This document shows positions 10,353-19,122 of a stretch of DNA of 64,000 nucleotides, in pieces. Positions within the stretch are counted from its first letter, which is position 1. Each line of letters begins with the position of its first letter. The notes beneath the pieces are model-generated. The model was not told the DNA's origin. It made no database searches and worked only from the letters and a program-made list of their open reading frames with translations. The stretch is from an uncultured Muribaculaceae bacterium (lineage in GTDB: Bacteria; Bacteroidota; Bacteroidia; Bacteroidales; Muribaculaceae), in contig CALUIB010000010.1 of NCBI GenBank assembly GCA_944320595.1, positions 1-64,000 of the forward strand. The letters run 5' to 3'. Both the position numbers and the translations under genes were made by a program.

Positions 10353-10954
10353 TGCATTATTGTTTTAATGTTTGTCAATTTAGCATCAAGTTCGGTTGTC
10401 GTGTCAGAACCGAATAAAAATCCCAAGAATGCCGCTCCGGCAAAACCAAGCCTCGACAGCTGTACCAAGTGGCTTGGCATTATGCCGCCAAGTGCTATGA
10501 TTTTATTGCTGGTTCCGGGCTGCTTGAATATTTCGATTAAGTTTCCTTGAGAAAATTTGCTTGAATATCCGCGCTTTGAAATACTGTCGAATATGGGGCT
10601 TAGGAAAACGTATTCATATTTTTCGAGGTCAGTCAGCTCGGTTGCGGTATGGCATGAGCGGCTGAGTTTAAGCCCTTCGTGTACGCCTTGAGGGATAGTG
10701 CTGGAGCGTTGGTTCAGGTGTAGTCCTGCTATGCCAAATTCGCAGGCAAGCTGGAAGTGGCTGTGCAGTTTCAGCCGGCAATGGTATTGCTGTGGTATTG
10801 CCGTGATGTATTCTCGCAATTGCGGCAACGTGTGGCCAGGCTTGCGCACATGGACGTAATCGAATCCGGCATCGAGAATGCTGGTTATAAATTCCGTTTC
10901 ATGCTTATGTGGCAATTCGGGAGTTATGGCTATCAGTTTCATCTTATCCACCAT
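10337..10954 (-). CDS. ThiE/TenI-like protein, probable thiazole tautomerase
   Basis: A 205-aa TIM-barrel protein of the ThiE/TenI superfamily. It keeps YVHVRKPG, HSHFQLACEFGIAGLHLN and IIALGGI but lacks the canonical pyrophosphate-handling residues. It has SRSCHTATEL, a position where TenI carries its catalytic histidine. It therefore more likely aromatizes the thiazole tautomer made by ThiG than acts as a second synthase. The start overlaps thiS by 11 bp, and the end overlaps thiE by 16 bp, indicating tight translational coupling. Automated pipelines would probably call it thiamine phosphate synthase. Confidence 0.8.
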   Translation of the reverse strand: MVDKMKLIAITPELPHKHETEFITSILDAGFDYVHVRKPGHTLPQLREYITAIPQQYHCRLKLHSHFQLACEFGIAGLHLNQRSSTIPQGVHEGLKLSRSCHTATELTDLEKYEYVFLSPIFDSISKRGYSSKFSQGNLIEIFKQPGTSNKIIALGGIMPSHLVQLSRLGFAGAAFLGFLFGSDTTTELDAKLTNIKTIMQCYNL

Positions 10955-11150
10955 AAAAAGCCGTGATTATCGTCAACCTGTCGCCGTGGGATAATTTCTT
11001 GGAGTCCCATTGCGAGGCGGGAATAACATCGTTGTTCAAGGCAATGGCAATTCCCGACGACGGTATGTTGCCTTCGACTTGTTTCAATGCTTTGTCGATT
11101 GATGCGTTGTCTTCAATATTGTATTCCTTGTTGTTGATGTAGATAGTCAT
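10944..11150 (-). CDS. thiS: Sulfur carrier protein ThiS
   Basis: A 68-aa beta-grasp ubiquitin-like protein ending in the essential C-terminal Gly-Gly (ITAFYGG), which is adenylated and converted to a thiocarboxylate to donate sulfur to the thiazole. I chose ATG 11150 (MTIYINNKE), which overlaps the thiD stop by 4 bp and gives the normal ThiS length; longer frames read antisense-like sequence. The adenylating partner ThiF is not encoded in this operon. Confidence 0.93.
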   Translation of the reverse strand: MTIYINNKEYNIEDNASIDKALKQVEGNIPSSGIAIALNNDVIPASQWDSKKLSHGDRLTIITAFYGG

Positions 11151-11977
11151 AATGTATGCGTTTTTAGTGGTGATGGGCTGTAAAAATGGTTGACGGCACC
11201 ATGTCCACGGCCTATTGCTATCCTGCCGCCTTCCATGATGGCCTGTGATATATATTTCTTGGCTTTTATGATTGCCGACACCCTGTCGCTGCCAAGTGCT
11301 AAATATGCAGCTATGGCTGATGAAAGGGTGCAACCTGTGCCGTGGGTATTACGGGTTTTGAAATGCATCGACTCGAATTTTACAGGCGATGGCTTGCCGT
11401 CGGTGAAAAGGTAATCGGTTGCGTTGTAGCCGTCGAAATGTCCGCCTTTTATCAACACGGCATCAACGCCGAGCGACATTATATTTAGGGCGGCTGTTGT
11501 AATGTCGTCTTTGGCGCTGATTTTAAGCCCTGCCAGAAGTTCCGCTTCGGGCCGGTTGGGGGTGATGAGCGTGGATATGGGTATGAGCCGGGATATGAGC
11601 GCGTCGATTGCTCTGTCGTCGATTAGCTTGCAGCCCGATGTCGATACCATTACTGGGTCGAGAACAATATGCTGCGGCTTGTATTCGGACAACCGCTCAG
11701 CGACAACTTCGATTATTTCACGGCTTGACAGCATCCCTATTTTGACAGCATCGGGGCGAAGGTCGTCATTGAATATCGCATCGATTTGTTTCCCTACTAT
11801 TTCAGGGGAAACATTCATTATGCCAGTGATGCCGGTTGTGTTTTGTGCTGTTATTGCCGTTATTGCCGTCATGGCATATACGCCGATGGCTGAACAGGTC
11901 TTGATGTCGGCCTGTATGCCTGCTCCGCCGCTACAGTCCGACCCCGCTATGGATAGAACTTTGTAATAGGTGTCCAT
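11147..11977 (-). CDS. thiD: Hydroxymethylpyrimidine/phosphomethylpyrimidine kinase ThiD
   Basis: A 276-aa ribokinase-fold enzyme phosphorylating HMP and HMP-phosphate. Motifs: SIAGSDCSGGAGIQADIKT near the N-terminus, DPVMVSTSG, and the anion-hole/catalytic NTHGTGCTLSSAIAAY. ATG 11977 (MDTYYKVLSIAGSD) gives the family length. An in-frame ATG at 12028 would add 17 residues and start only about 15 nt after the riboswitch. It is the first gene of the riboswitch-controlled operon. Confidence 0.93.
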   Translation of the reverse strand: MDTYYKVLSIAGSDCSGGAGIQADIKTCSAIGVYAMTAITAITAQNTTGITGIMNVSPEIVGKQIDAIFNDDLRPDAVKIGMLSSREIIEVVAERLSEYKPQHIVLDPVMVSTSGCKLIDDRAIDALISRLIPISTLITPNRPEAELLAGLKISAKDDITTAALNIMSLGVDAVLIKGGHFDGYNATDYLFTDGKPSPVKFESMHFKTRNTHGTGCTLSSAIAAYLALGSDRVSAIIKAKKYISQAIMEGGRIAIGRGHGAVNHFYSPSPLKTHTL

Positions 11978-12043
11978 TTCTATGCTGTTTGTTAATACTA
12001 TGGACGCGGGGGTGTGTGGCAATGGCATGAAAGGATATAAACA

Positions 12044-12116
12044 ATTCCTACGCCGGAATTACCCGGTTCAGGTTCATAGGGTATAATCTCAGCCACCACG
12101 ATGGCACCCCTTTGTC
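12044..12116 (-). ncRNA. TPP riboswitch (THI element)
   Basis: Read on the minus strand, the conserved THI-box parts appear in order: GGGGTGCC, GGCTGAGA, ACC-TATGAACCTGAACC, GGGTAATTCCGGCGTAGG. It is followed by the thiD-thiS-tenI-thiE-thiG-thiC-thiH operon, so thiamine pyrophosphate binding should repress the whole pathway. No clear terminator stem lies between it and thiD, which favours control at translation initiation. Confidence 0.97.
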
Positions 12117-12122
12117 TTTTTG

Positions 12123-12130
12123 CAAAAGTA
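12123..12130 (-). promoter_or_regulatory. Promoter -7 box for the thiamine operon
   Basis: The minus strand has TACTTTTG, fitting the Bacteroidetes -7 consensus. It would place the transcription start about 7 nt before the TPP riboswitch, so the aptamer begins almost at the 5' end. The -33 element is not clear. Confidence 0.5.
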
Positions 12131-12250
12131 CAAAAAAAATTGAATAAATAATATCTTCGTGGCAATATTGGCTGTTGTCAAATTAGGATATTACGATTAA
12201 AATGGCGTAAATTTGCATACAAACTAAACCTTCTAAAAAAAATTTACTGT

Positions 12251-12724
12251 ATGGTCATACAAAGATGGCAGAGTGTGTTTCTGCTTATTGCTGCATTATT
12301 GATGGCATTTTATGCCTTTTTGCCAGTAGCCGGTTTTACATTCGGCGGAGTTAGTTATGAATTGTCATTGCTTGGCATAAGCAGTTTGGTACTTGATGGC
12401 GGTAGTGCCATAACTCCTGCAACGGTCAGTCCCGAAGTGGTGTCGTGGCCATTGTTTGCATTGTCGGTGCTTGTGGCTGTGTTGTCGCTCGTTGCCATAT
12501 TTAAATTCAAGCAAATGAAATTGCAGAAGACATTGTGCATGGCGTGCATAATACTTACGGTGGCTGTCATTGCTTCATTGCTGGTTCTCGTTAACGGGTG
12601 GAGCGACTTGCGGTATTATTTCTCCAACGTGATGCCGGTATTGGCAATATTATTTTATATATTGGCAATAAGGGGGATAACTAAGGATCAGAAGATACTT
12701 AGCAGTTACGACAGATTGAGATAA
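12251..12724 (+). CDS. DUF4293 integral membrane protein
   Basis: A 157-aa protein with four predicted membrane helices (about 7-25, 65-85, 97-117, 128-145) and the family-typical start MVIQRWQSVFLL and end SYDRLR. DUF4293 is confined to Bacteroidetes; function unknown. It is divergent from the thiamine operon and 33 bp upstream of the antiporter gene, so they may share a transcript. Confidence 0.85.
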   Translation: MVIQRWQSVFLLIAALLMAFYAFLPVAGFTFGGVSYELSLLGISSLVLDGGSAITPATVSPEVVSWPLFALSVLVAVLSLVAIFKFKQMKLQKTLCMACIILTVAVIASLLVLVNGWSDLRYYFSNVMPVLAILFYILAIRGITKDQKILSSYDRLR

Positions 12725-12757
12725 GTTAACATAATATACTAAAATCAACTTTTTACT

Positions 12758-14107
12758 ATGATAGAAATGATGATAGTAGTCTTCGTGGTAGGCTACTTAA
12801 TGATTGCCATCGAGCATGTACTTGGGATTAACAAAGCTACGTTTGCCCTGTTGATGGGTGGCGTGTTGTGGACTATGTTTGCTTTTACCGGGATGGTTGA
12901 CAACCTTGATGTTGTTCTTGTGGAACATTTGGGCGACACTTGTGAAATCTTGGTGTTTTTGATTGGTGCAATGATAATCGTTGAACTCATCGACAGGTAC
13001 AATGGCTTTAGTTTCATCACGCAGGTGATACATTTGCATAACGAGAGGCGGTTGCTGTTTGTGCTGTCGCTGGTGACATTTTTCATGTCGGCAGTGCTTG
13101 ACAATATGACCACCACGATAGTCATGATAATGCTCATGCGCCGCCTGCTTGCCAATGCCGAAGACCGCTGGTTGTTTGCGGGTGTAATTGTGATAGCGGC
13201 TAATAGCGGCGGGGCGTGGTCGCCTATAGGCGATGTGACAACTATCATGTTGTGGATGAATGAGAATGTAACTTCGCTCGACCTGATTGTCAATCTGTTT
13301 GTTCCGTGTCTAGTTTCGACTATAGTACCTGCCTATATGGCATCGCTGATGATAAAAAACAAGACATTGGTTGCCGCAACTCCAGAAAATTCCACTGTGG
13401 AATGTGGAGAAGGCGACGGCAGTGGCGTAAATCCACGGTTGAGCCGCCTTGTTATGATTGTGGGTGTTGCTTCGCTGATATTTGTTCCAGTTTTCAAGAC
13501 GCTTACGGGAATGCCGCCGTTTATAGGTATGATGATTTCGTTGAGTATTATGTGGCTGTTGACCGAAGTGCTGGCCAATAAATATAAATTCGACAAGTCG
13601 TTTGGCGGCAGGGTTTCGCAGGCGGTAAGGAACATCGATATGCCCACCATCCTGTTCTTCCTTGGTATTTTGATGGCCGTTGGGGCATTGCAGGCAGCTG
13701 GCATATTGAGCGAGATAGCCCATTTCCTTGACAGGACTATCCACGAGCCATTTATTATCAACACCATAATTGGTGCTTTGTCATCGGTTATTGACAATGT
13801 GCCACTCGTGGCAGCCTGTATGGATATGTACCCTATACTTGATGCAGCACAAGTTGCAGCATCGGTTGACCCGGCATACGCCAACCATTTTATTGCCGAT
13901 GGCCTGTTCTGGCACTTGCTGACATTCTGCGCAGGCGTGGGTGGCAGTATGTTGATTATAGGTTCTGCCGCAGGTGTTGTGGCAATGGGGCTCGAAAAAA
14001 TTTCGTTTTGGTGGTATCTAAAGCGGATTTCACTGCTGGCTCTTGTGGGTTACGTATGTGGAATATTGACTATATGGGCTCAATATTCTATTATAGGTAT
14101 AGGATAG
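12758..14107 (+). CDS. nhaD: NhaD-type sodium/proton antiporter
   Basis: A 449-aa ion-transporter-superfamily permease with about 12 hydrophobic helices. It shows hallmarks of NhaD: an early GINKATFAL segment, SAVLDNMTTTIVM, NSGGAWSPIGDVTTIMLW, and the paired SSVIDNVPLVAA in the second half (the two inverted-repeat hairpins). It should exchange cytoplasmic Na+ (or Li+) for protons across the inner membrane. A terminator follows at 14126. Confidence 0.93.
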   Translation: MIEMMIVVFVVGYLMIAIEHVLGINKATFALLMGGVLWTMFAFTGMVDNLDVVLVEHLGDTCEILVFLIGAMIIVELIDRYNGFSFITQVIHLHNERRLLFVLSLVTFFMSAVLDNMTTTIVMIMLMRRLLANAEDRWLFAGVIVIAANSGGAWSPIGDVTTIMLWMNENVTSLDLIVNLFVPCLVSTIVPAYMASLMIKNKTLVAATPENSTVECGEGDGSGVNPRLSRLVMIVGVASLIFVPVFKTLTGMPPFIGMMISLSIMWLLTEVLANKYKFDKSFGGRVSQAVRNIDMPTILFFLGILMAVGALQAAGILSEIAHFLDRTIHEPFIINTIIGALSSVIDNVPLVAACMDMYPILDAAQVAASVDPAYANHFIADGLFWHLLTFCAGVGGSMLIIGSAAGVVAMGLEKISFWWYLKRISLLALVGYVCGILTIWAQYSIIGIG

Positions 14108-14125
14108 CTTGATTGCAATATATTT

Positions 14126-14171
14126 AAAATAAGCGAGATAGCTTGTTGTAAACGGCTGTCTCGCTTATTTT
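14126..14171 (+). terminator. Terminator after nhaD
   Basis: A 13-bp perfect stem (14126-14138 with 14159-14171) ends in a TTATTTT tract; the A-rich left arm could make it bidirectional. Confidence 0.8.
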
Positions 14172-14278
14172 GTGCATAGGAAATATTGTTGCCCTATATT
14201 GTTAAATAAATAAAATGAGATAAATTATTTGCCGCATAAGTATGTTTTATAACATAAAAATATATACCTTTGCATCGT

Positions 14279-14413
14279 TTTCATAGTAAAAAGTTTTTAG
14301 GTAAGTGATTTTAATGCCGTGAGGCATGAGTTTCATGTTTTAGGTTTATGTTAATGGTATTAAAGGTTAATTGGTAAAGCGATCCCGGGCAGTGATGTCG
14401 GGGATTATTTTTT
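14279..14413 (+). ncRNA. Candidate small RNA between nhaD and dnaB
   Basis: A consensus -7 box TACCTTTG at 14265-14272 would start transcription near 14279. At 14382-14405 a hairpin (AUCCC/GGGAU plus GGCA/UGUC with one G-G mismatch, GUGA tetraloop) is followed by TATTTTTT, a good terminator. A second short hairpin, AUGCC-GUGA-GGCAU (about 14313-14326), has the same GNRA tetraloop. dnaB has its own promoter downstream, so this about 135-nt transcript appears independent. No long open frame is inside it. I do not recognise a known RNA family. Confidence 0.45.
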
Positions 14414-14450
14414 ATGTGGCTGTTGAAAACAGGGTTGTTGAAAACTGGAT

Positions 14451-14481
14451 TTTGTGGGTCATGAATGATTTTGTAAGTTTG
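14451..14481 (+). promoter_or_regulatory. Promoter for dnaB
   Basis: A -33 box TTTG (14451-14454), a 19-nt spacer and a -7 box TAAGTTTG (14474-14481) match the Bacteroidetes housekeeping promoter. Just upstream is a tandem GTTGAAAAC repeat that could be an operator. The predicted start is about 25 nt before the dnaB ATG. Confidence 0.7.
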
Positions 14482-14511
14482 CATCACAAAAAACATAATT
14501 GCAGCTAACAA

Positions 14512-16110
14512 ATGGACAGCAACGGATATTCATATAGGAGCGACGGTGTTCCAGCCAATAGGCAAAATTACAGAAAGCAGCCTTCGCAACAACTTGTTGC
14601 CGACTTCGGCATAATGCCGCCGATGGATACCGACCTCGAAGAGGCGGTGCTTGGTGCATTGATGCTTGAAAAAGACGCATATACGGTGGTGTGCGACCTG
14701 TTGAAACCCGAAAGTTTCTACGAACCAGCTAATCAAAAGATATACGAGGCGATACAACAATTGGGGGCTATGCAACGCCCAATAGATATGCTCACGGTCA
14801 CGGAGCAGTTGCGCCTTAACGGTACGCTTGACGAGGCCGGTGGCGCACTGCGTGTGTCGGAATTGACGGGGCGTGTGTCATCGGCTGCCAATGTGGAATA
14901 TCATGCACGTATCGTAGCGCAGAAATACTTGGCTCGTGAACTTATTGCTTTCTGTTCGTCGGTGCAGACCAAAGCCTTTGACCCGACAAACGACGTTGAC
15001 GACCTGATGCAGGAGGCCGAAGGGAGGCTGTTTGAAATATCGCAGCACAATGTGAAGAAAGATGTGACGCAAATCGACCCAGTGATAAACGATGCCATAA
15101 AGAAAATAGAGGATGCAGCTAACCGGGAGTCGGGGTTGAGTGGATTGCAGACGGGCTTTGTGGACCTGGACAAGGTTACATCGGGGTGGCAGGCGAGCGA
15201 CTTGATTATCATTGCCGCCCGTCCGGCCATGGGCAAGACCGCGCTTGTGCTGTCGATGGCCAAGAATATGGCAGTGGACTTCAATATACCGATTGCCATA
15301 TTTTCACTTGAAATGTCGAACATACAGCTTGTTAACCGCCTTATAAGCAATGTGTGCGAGCTTGAGGGTGAAAAGATTAAGAGCGGCCAGCTGTCGCCTG
15401 CCGAATGGAACAAGTTGATGAGCCGTATAAAAAACTTGTATTCGGCACCGATGTATATCGACGATACGGCCAACTTGTCGGTTTTTGAGTTGAGGACCAA
15501 GGCGCGGAGACTTGTGCGCGAGCATGGCATAAAATTGATAATTATCGACTACTTGCAGCTAATGAACGCTAGTGGCATGAAATTCGGCAGCCGCGAACAG
15601 GAGGTGAGTACTATTTCAAGGTCGCTGAAACAGCTTGCAAAGGAACTTGAAATCCCAGTAATTGCGCTGTCGCAGCTTAACCGTAGCGTTGAGAACCGCA
15701 CCGACGGAAAGCGTCCGCAACTTTCCGACTTGCGCGAATCGGGTGCCATAGAGCAGGATGCCGACATTGTGTGCTTTATCCACCGCCCGGAATATTACAC
15801 CAAGTCGGGAGAGGACGCAAGCGGAAACGACATACGTGGGCTTGCCGAGTTCATCATTGCCAAGCACCGTAGCGGTGCGGTGGGTGATGTGAAGATGCGT
15901 TTCAGAGCGCAGTATGCTCGCTTCGAGAACTGGAGCGACAATGTGATAGAGGTGGGAACATACGAGTCGAAATTGGGTGGTGGAAACGGAAATGCGAGCG
16001 GCGGCAATCAAGAAATGCCACCCATGCCGCAAGCGGGCGGAGATGACTTGGGCCTGCCTTCAAATTTCGACTTCTCGGCAGGCCCAGGTGACGTGCAGCC
16101 TCCGTATTGA
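14512..16110 (+). CDS. dnaB: Replicative DNA helicase DnaB
   Basis: A 532-aa hexameric 5'-3' helicase of the replication fork. An N-terminal DnaB domain (about 35-140, DTDLEEAVLGALMLE) precedes a RecA-like domain with Walker A in ARPAMGKTALVLS, Walker B/H2 in LIIIDYLQLM, and the RSLKQLAKELEIPVIALSQL and QDADIVCFIHRPEYY blocks. The C-terminus has a Gly/Pro-rich low-complexity tail usual in Bacteroidetes DnaB. No intein or insertion is seen. It is convergent with cysK, with 25 bp between. Confidence 0.97.
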   Translation: MDSNGYSYRSDGVPANRQNYRKQPSQQLVADFGIMPPMDTDLEEAVLGALMLEKDAYTVVCDLLKPESFYEPANQKIYEAIQQLGAMQRPIDMLTVTEQLRLNGTLDEAGGALRVSELTGRVSSAANVEYHARIVAQKYLARELIAFCSSVQTKAFDPTNDVDDLMQEAEGRLFEISQHNVKKDVTQIDPVINDAIKKIEDAANRESGLSGLQTGFVDLDKVTSGWQASDLIIIAARPAMGKTALVLSMAKNMAVDFNIPIAIFSLEMSNIQLVNRLISNVCELEGEKIKSGQLSPAEWNKLMSRIKNLYSAPMYIDDTANLSVFELRTKARRLVREHGIKLIIIDYLQLMNASGMKFGSREQEVSTISRSLKQLAKELEIPVIALSQLNRSVENRTDGKRPQLSDLRESGAIEQDADIVCFIHRPEYYTKSGEDASGNDIRGLAEFIIAKHRSGAVGDVKMRFRAQYARFENWSDNVIEVGTYESKLGGGNGNASGGNQEMPPMPQAGGDDLGLPSNFDFSAGPGDVQPPY

Positions 16111-16135
16111 GAGGTGCATTATGTGCTTTCCCTAC

Positions 16136-17077
16136 TTACAAGGGCAACTTGTCGCAATCGTAAAGTTCGGTTGACAAGTATCGTTCCCCTGTGTCGGGCA
16201 ATATTGCAACTATGCACTTGCCGTGGTTCTCTTCCCTGAGTGCGACCTGCAAGGCCGCCCACAGGGCTGCGCCCGATGATATTCCCACCAGCAGGCCTTC
16301 GTTGGTGCCAAGCAGGCGGCTCGTTTTGATGGCATCATTGTCGGGTACGTCGATAACTTCGCTGACGAGCGACGCATCGTAATTTTCAGGAATGAAGTTT
16401 GCCCCGATGCCCTGGATTTTGTGATGGCCGGGCTTGCCGCCATTAAGCAGGGGAGACGAGGCCGGTTCGGCGGCAATTATTTTGATTGCAGGGTTGTGCC
16501 GTTTCAGCCCCTTCCCGATGCCACTTACCGTACCGCCAGTGCCGACACCGGCCACAAGTATGTCGATTTTGCCATTGGTGTCTTCCCATATTTCTTGTGC
16601 GGTGGTTTTGATGTGTGCCTGTGGATTGGCTGGGTTGGAAAATTGCTGTAGCACAATTGAGTTTGGCGTGTTGCGTTGCAACTCCTCGGCTTTGTCAACG
16701 GCACCTTGCATACCTGCACTGCCCGGAGTAAGCACCACTTGTGCACCAAGGGCTTTCAGCAGCATTTGCCGTTCCCGGCTCATGGTCTCGGGCATAGTCA
16801 TTATAGCTTTGAATCCCCGGGCTGCGGCGTTCATGGCAATTCCAACGCCCGTGTTGCCGCTGGTGGGTTCTATGATTGTGCCGCCAGGTTGCAACCTGCC
16901 TGTGGCCAAGGCATCGTCAATCATCGACTTTGCCACACGATCCTTGATGCTGCCTGCCGGGTTGAAATATTCAAGCTTGGCGATGATGCGAGCTTTAAGA
17001 CCGTAGATTTTGGCGATATTGTGCAATTCGAGCATCGGCGTTTTGCCGATAAGTTCGGTGATATTGTTGGCTATCAT
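16136..17077 (-). CDS. cysK: Cysteine synthase A (O-acetylserine sulfhydrylase)
   Basis: A 313-aa PLP enzyme making cysteine from O-acetylserine and sulfide. The PLP lysine is in PAGSIKDRVAKSM; the substrate loop TSGNTGVGIA and the phosphate cup VGTGGTVSGIGKGLK are present. ATG 17077 (MIANNITELIG) gives the family length; an in-frame ATG at 17119 would overlap radC. It is the last gene of a minus-strand run glycosyltransferase-radC-cysK. Confidence 0.95.
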   Translation of the reverse strand: MIANNITELIGKTPMLELHNIAKIYGLKARIIAKLEYFNPAGSIKDRVAKSMIDDALATGRLQPGGTIIEPTSGNTGVGIAMNAAARGFKAIMTMPETMSRERQMLLKALGAQVVLTPGSAGMQGAVDKAEELQRNTPNSIVLQQFSNPANPQAHIKTTAQEIWEDTNGKIDILVAGVGTGGTVSGIGKGLKRHNPAIKIIAAEPASSPLLNGGKPGHHKIQGIGANFIPENYDASLVSEVIDVPDNDAIKTSRLLGTNEGLLVGISSGAALWAALQVALREENHGKCIVAILPDTGERYLSTELYDCDKLPL

Positions 17078-17102
17078 AGTAGTGCGTATTTTATTGTTAA
17101 AA

Positions 17103-17816
17103 TTATATTTTGCCCTCATCGACGTAGCTGAAGTAACCCGTTTCGCTGATTATCACATGATCGACAAATTCTATGCCAATGACTGCGCAGCTTTTTTGTA
17201 TCTGCGAGGTGATTTTGTCGTCGTTAGGGCTTGGGAAATTGTTACCCGATGGATGGTTGTGTGCGATGATTATGCCCTCGGCAAGGTGGTCGATTGCAGT
17301 TTTCAGTATTATTTTAGGGTCAACGGCAGTCATGCTTGTACCGCCTGAACTTATTTTTATTTTTGCCGTGATGTGTTTTGCCCGGTCGAGGGTAAGCATC
17401 CAGAATTCTTCGTGCGGCAGGTGGATTAAATCCATTTTGAGGTAGTCGTAAACCGAGCGGCTCGACAGCACTTGTGGACGTTGCGGCATCTTTTCGGAGT
17501 GATACCGGCGGCCAAGTTCCAGGGCGGCCAGTATGGTTATGGCCCTTACGGTGCCTATCCCCTTGAATTGCTTGGTAAGGTCTTTTATCGAGAGCCGGGC
17601 AATGCTGTTTAGCCTGTTGTCGAAAGTGTTGAGTATGCGTTGGCACAGGTCAACTACCGACTCGCCCCGAGTGCCGCTCCCCACGAGTATTGCAAGTAGC
17701 TCGGCTGTTGACAGCGAGGCAAAGCCGTGTTTCATGGCTTTCTCGCGTGGGCGGTCGTCGGCGGCCATGTTCTTTATGGCTCTTGTATAAGCCACTTGTG
17801 GAATATCCTGTTCCAT
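17103..17816 (-). CDS. radC: RadC-family JAB-domain protein
   Basis: A 237-aa protein with an N-terminal helix-hairpin-helix-like region (about 30-90, LSTAELLAILVGSGTRG) and a C-terminal JAB/MPN metalloprotease-like domain showing the zinc ligands HNHPSGN...SPND. Despite the old name, a role in DNA repair is unproven in the family. It is 6 bp after the glycosyltransferase stop and upstream of cysK. Confidence 0.93.
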   Translation of the reverse strand: MEQDIPQVAYTRAIKNMAADDRPREKAMKHGFASLSTAELLAILVGSGTRGESVVDLCQRILNTFDNRLNSIARLSIKDLTKQFKGIGTVRAITILAALELGRRYHSEKMPQRPQVLSSRSVYDYLKMDLIHLPHEEFWMLTLDRAKHITAKIKISSGGTSMTAVDPKIILKTAIDHLAEGIIIAHNHPSGNNFPSPNDDKITSQIQKSCAVIGIEFVDHVIISETGYFSYVDEGKI

Positions 17817-17822
17817 GTGAGG

Positions 17823-18821
17823 TTACTTGCCTTTTCTTATTTTTATTTCTTCTTCGATATTACGCCCGCGGCGGAGCAATATTTTCATGAACCATGCTTT
17901 AAGGAAACCTGTGCCGTATGCGCCAAGTTGTATTATGCTTGCCGGGATGGCAAGCGAACCAATCTTTAGGCTACGGCAGGTGATGGTGGCCGTGAGGAAT
18001 ATGGCAAGTAGGTAGGCAACAAGTGGGGATATTGCCCACGGAGTCCAAAAGATGGCGAGCAATATCATTGCCAGCGAACCGAGGACAAATGCTGCGGGCA
18101 GGCAATGAACGATTTTCAGCGAGTCGGGGTAGAGCAATTTCAGCGTTATCCGCGACATACCGAACACGTAGGTCTGCCGGCAGAATTTGCACAAGTCAAC
18201 CCGCCGCTTGTGGTAAACGAATGCGTCGCGGTACAGCATTATATTGAACCCGGCGTTGCGTATGCGAGTGCTCATGTCGATGTCTTCGGAGAACATCTCG
18301 CGGAAACCGCCCACCGTTTCCCACACTTTGCGCGAGTAGCCCATGTTGAACGAGCGCGGCACAAACTTTTCGAGCTTTATTTTGCCCCCGCGTATTCCCC
18401 CGGTGGTGAGGAACGAGGTCATGGAAAAGTTTATGGCCTTTTGCACGTCGCTGAATGACGAGTGGGCTGCGTCGGGCCCGCCGAAACAGTCGGCGTAGTT
18501 TTGTCCCAATTCGCTCGTGAGTATCTCGAAGTATCGGGGAGGTATCACGCAATCGGAGTCAAAGAACACGAAGTATTCGCCGCTTGCGTGTTCTATGCCG
18601 AAGTTGCGAGCTATGCTGCGCCCCTCGTTTGGCTTGTGGAAATATTTAATGTCGAGCTTGTCGGCGTAGGCATCGGCAACCTCCTTGCAAGGCAAGGTGG
18701 AGCCGTCTTCCACGATTATGACTTCAAAATTGCGCAAAGTTTGTGCCGACAGGCTTTCAAGCAAGTCGCGCACTTCATCTACACGGTTATATACAGGTAT
18801 TATTACCGAAAAATATGGCAT
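17823..18821 (-). CDS. Family 2 glycosyltransferase with C-terminal membrane helices
   Basis: A 332-aa GT-A enzyme. The N-terminus has VIIPVYNRVDEVRDLLESL, the metal-binding DxD is in FFDSDCVIP, and the acceptor/base motif in FSEDIDMSTRIRNAG. The last about 80 residues form two or three membrane helices, so it sits on the inner membrane. It probably adds a sugar to a lipid-linked or surface glycan; the substrate cannot be told. ATG 18821 (MPYFSVII) is chosen over 18881 because it starts directly at the first beta strand. Confidence 0.88.
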   Translation of the reverse strand: MPYFSVIIPVYNRVDEVRDLLESLSAQTLRNFEVIIVEDGSTLPCKEVADAYADKLDIKYFHKPNEGRSIARNFGIEHASGEYFVFFDSDCVIPPRYFEILTSELGQNYADCFGGPDAAHSSFSDVQKAINFSMTSFLTTGGIRGGKIKLEKFVPRSFNMGYSRKVWETVGGFREMFSEDIDMSTRIRNAGFNIMLYRDAFVYHKRRVDLCKFCRQTYVFGMSRITLKLLYPDSLKIVHCLPAAFVLGSLAMILLAIFWTPWAISPLVAYLLAIFLTATITCRSLKIGSLAIPASIIQLGAYGTGFLKAWFMKILLRRGRNIEEEIKIRKGK

Positions 18822-18936
18822 CGCTTCAATGTAATTTTTCCCAAAATTAGCCGAAAAATGCCGATTATGCAAGTGCGGCAAATAAGCAAGGATATGTTTG
18901 AGCCATACTTTTCAAACATATCCTTTAGTAAGTGTG

Positions 18937-19122
18937 TTACTGTTGATTTTTTCTCCCGAATATTTTATTTGCTATTATCAAAGTGGGAGTTGTTATAAGT
19001 GCAAATATAATAGCAGATAAAACATTTACCTTTCCGTTCATTATATAATTTACTGCGTAGTAACAAATAAAAAACAACAAAAAGGTTGCAATTGCATGTA
19101 GTGCTTTTTTTAAAGTTACCAT
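18937..19122 (-). CDS. Small two-helix membrane protein, candidate immunity protein
   Basis: A 61-aa protein starting MVTLKKALHAIATFL with two hydrophobic helices (about 8-27 and 32-50) and a basic C-terminus (GRKNQQ). Its ATG overlaps the stop codon of the preceding bacteriocin-like lipoprotein gene (TTATGGTAA), so the two are translationally coupled. Size, topology and position resemble immunity proteins of class II bacteriocins. That role is inference; no family is recognised. Confidence 0.6.
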   Translation of the reverse strand: MVTLKKALHAIATFLLFFICYYAVNYIMNGKVNVLSAIIFALITTPTLIIANKIFGRKNQQ

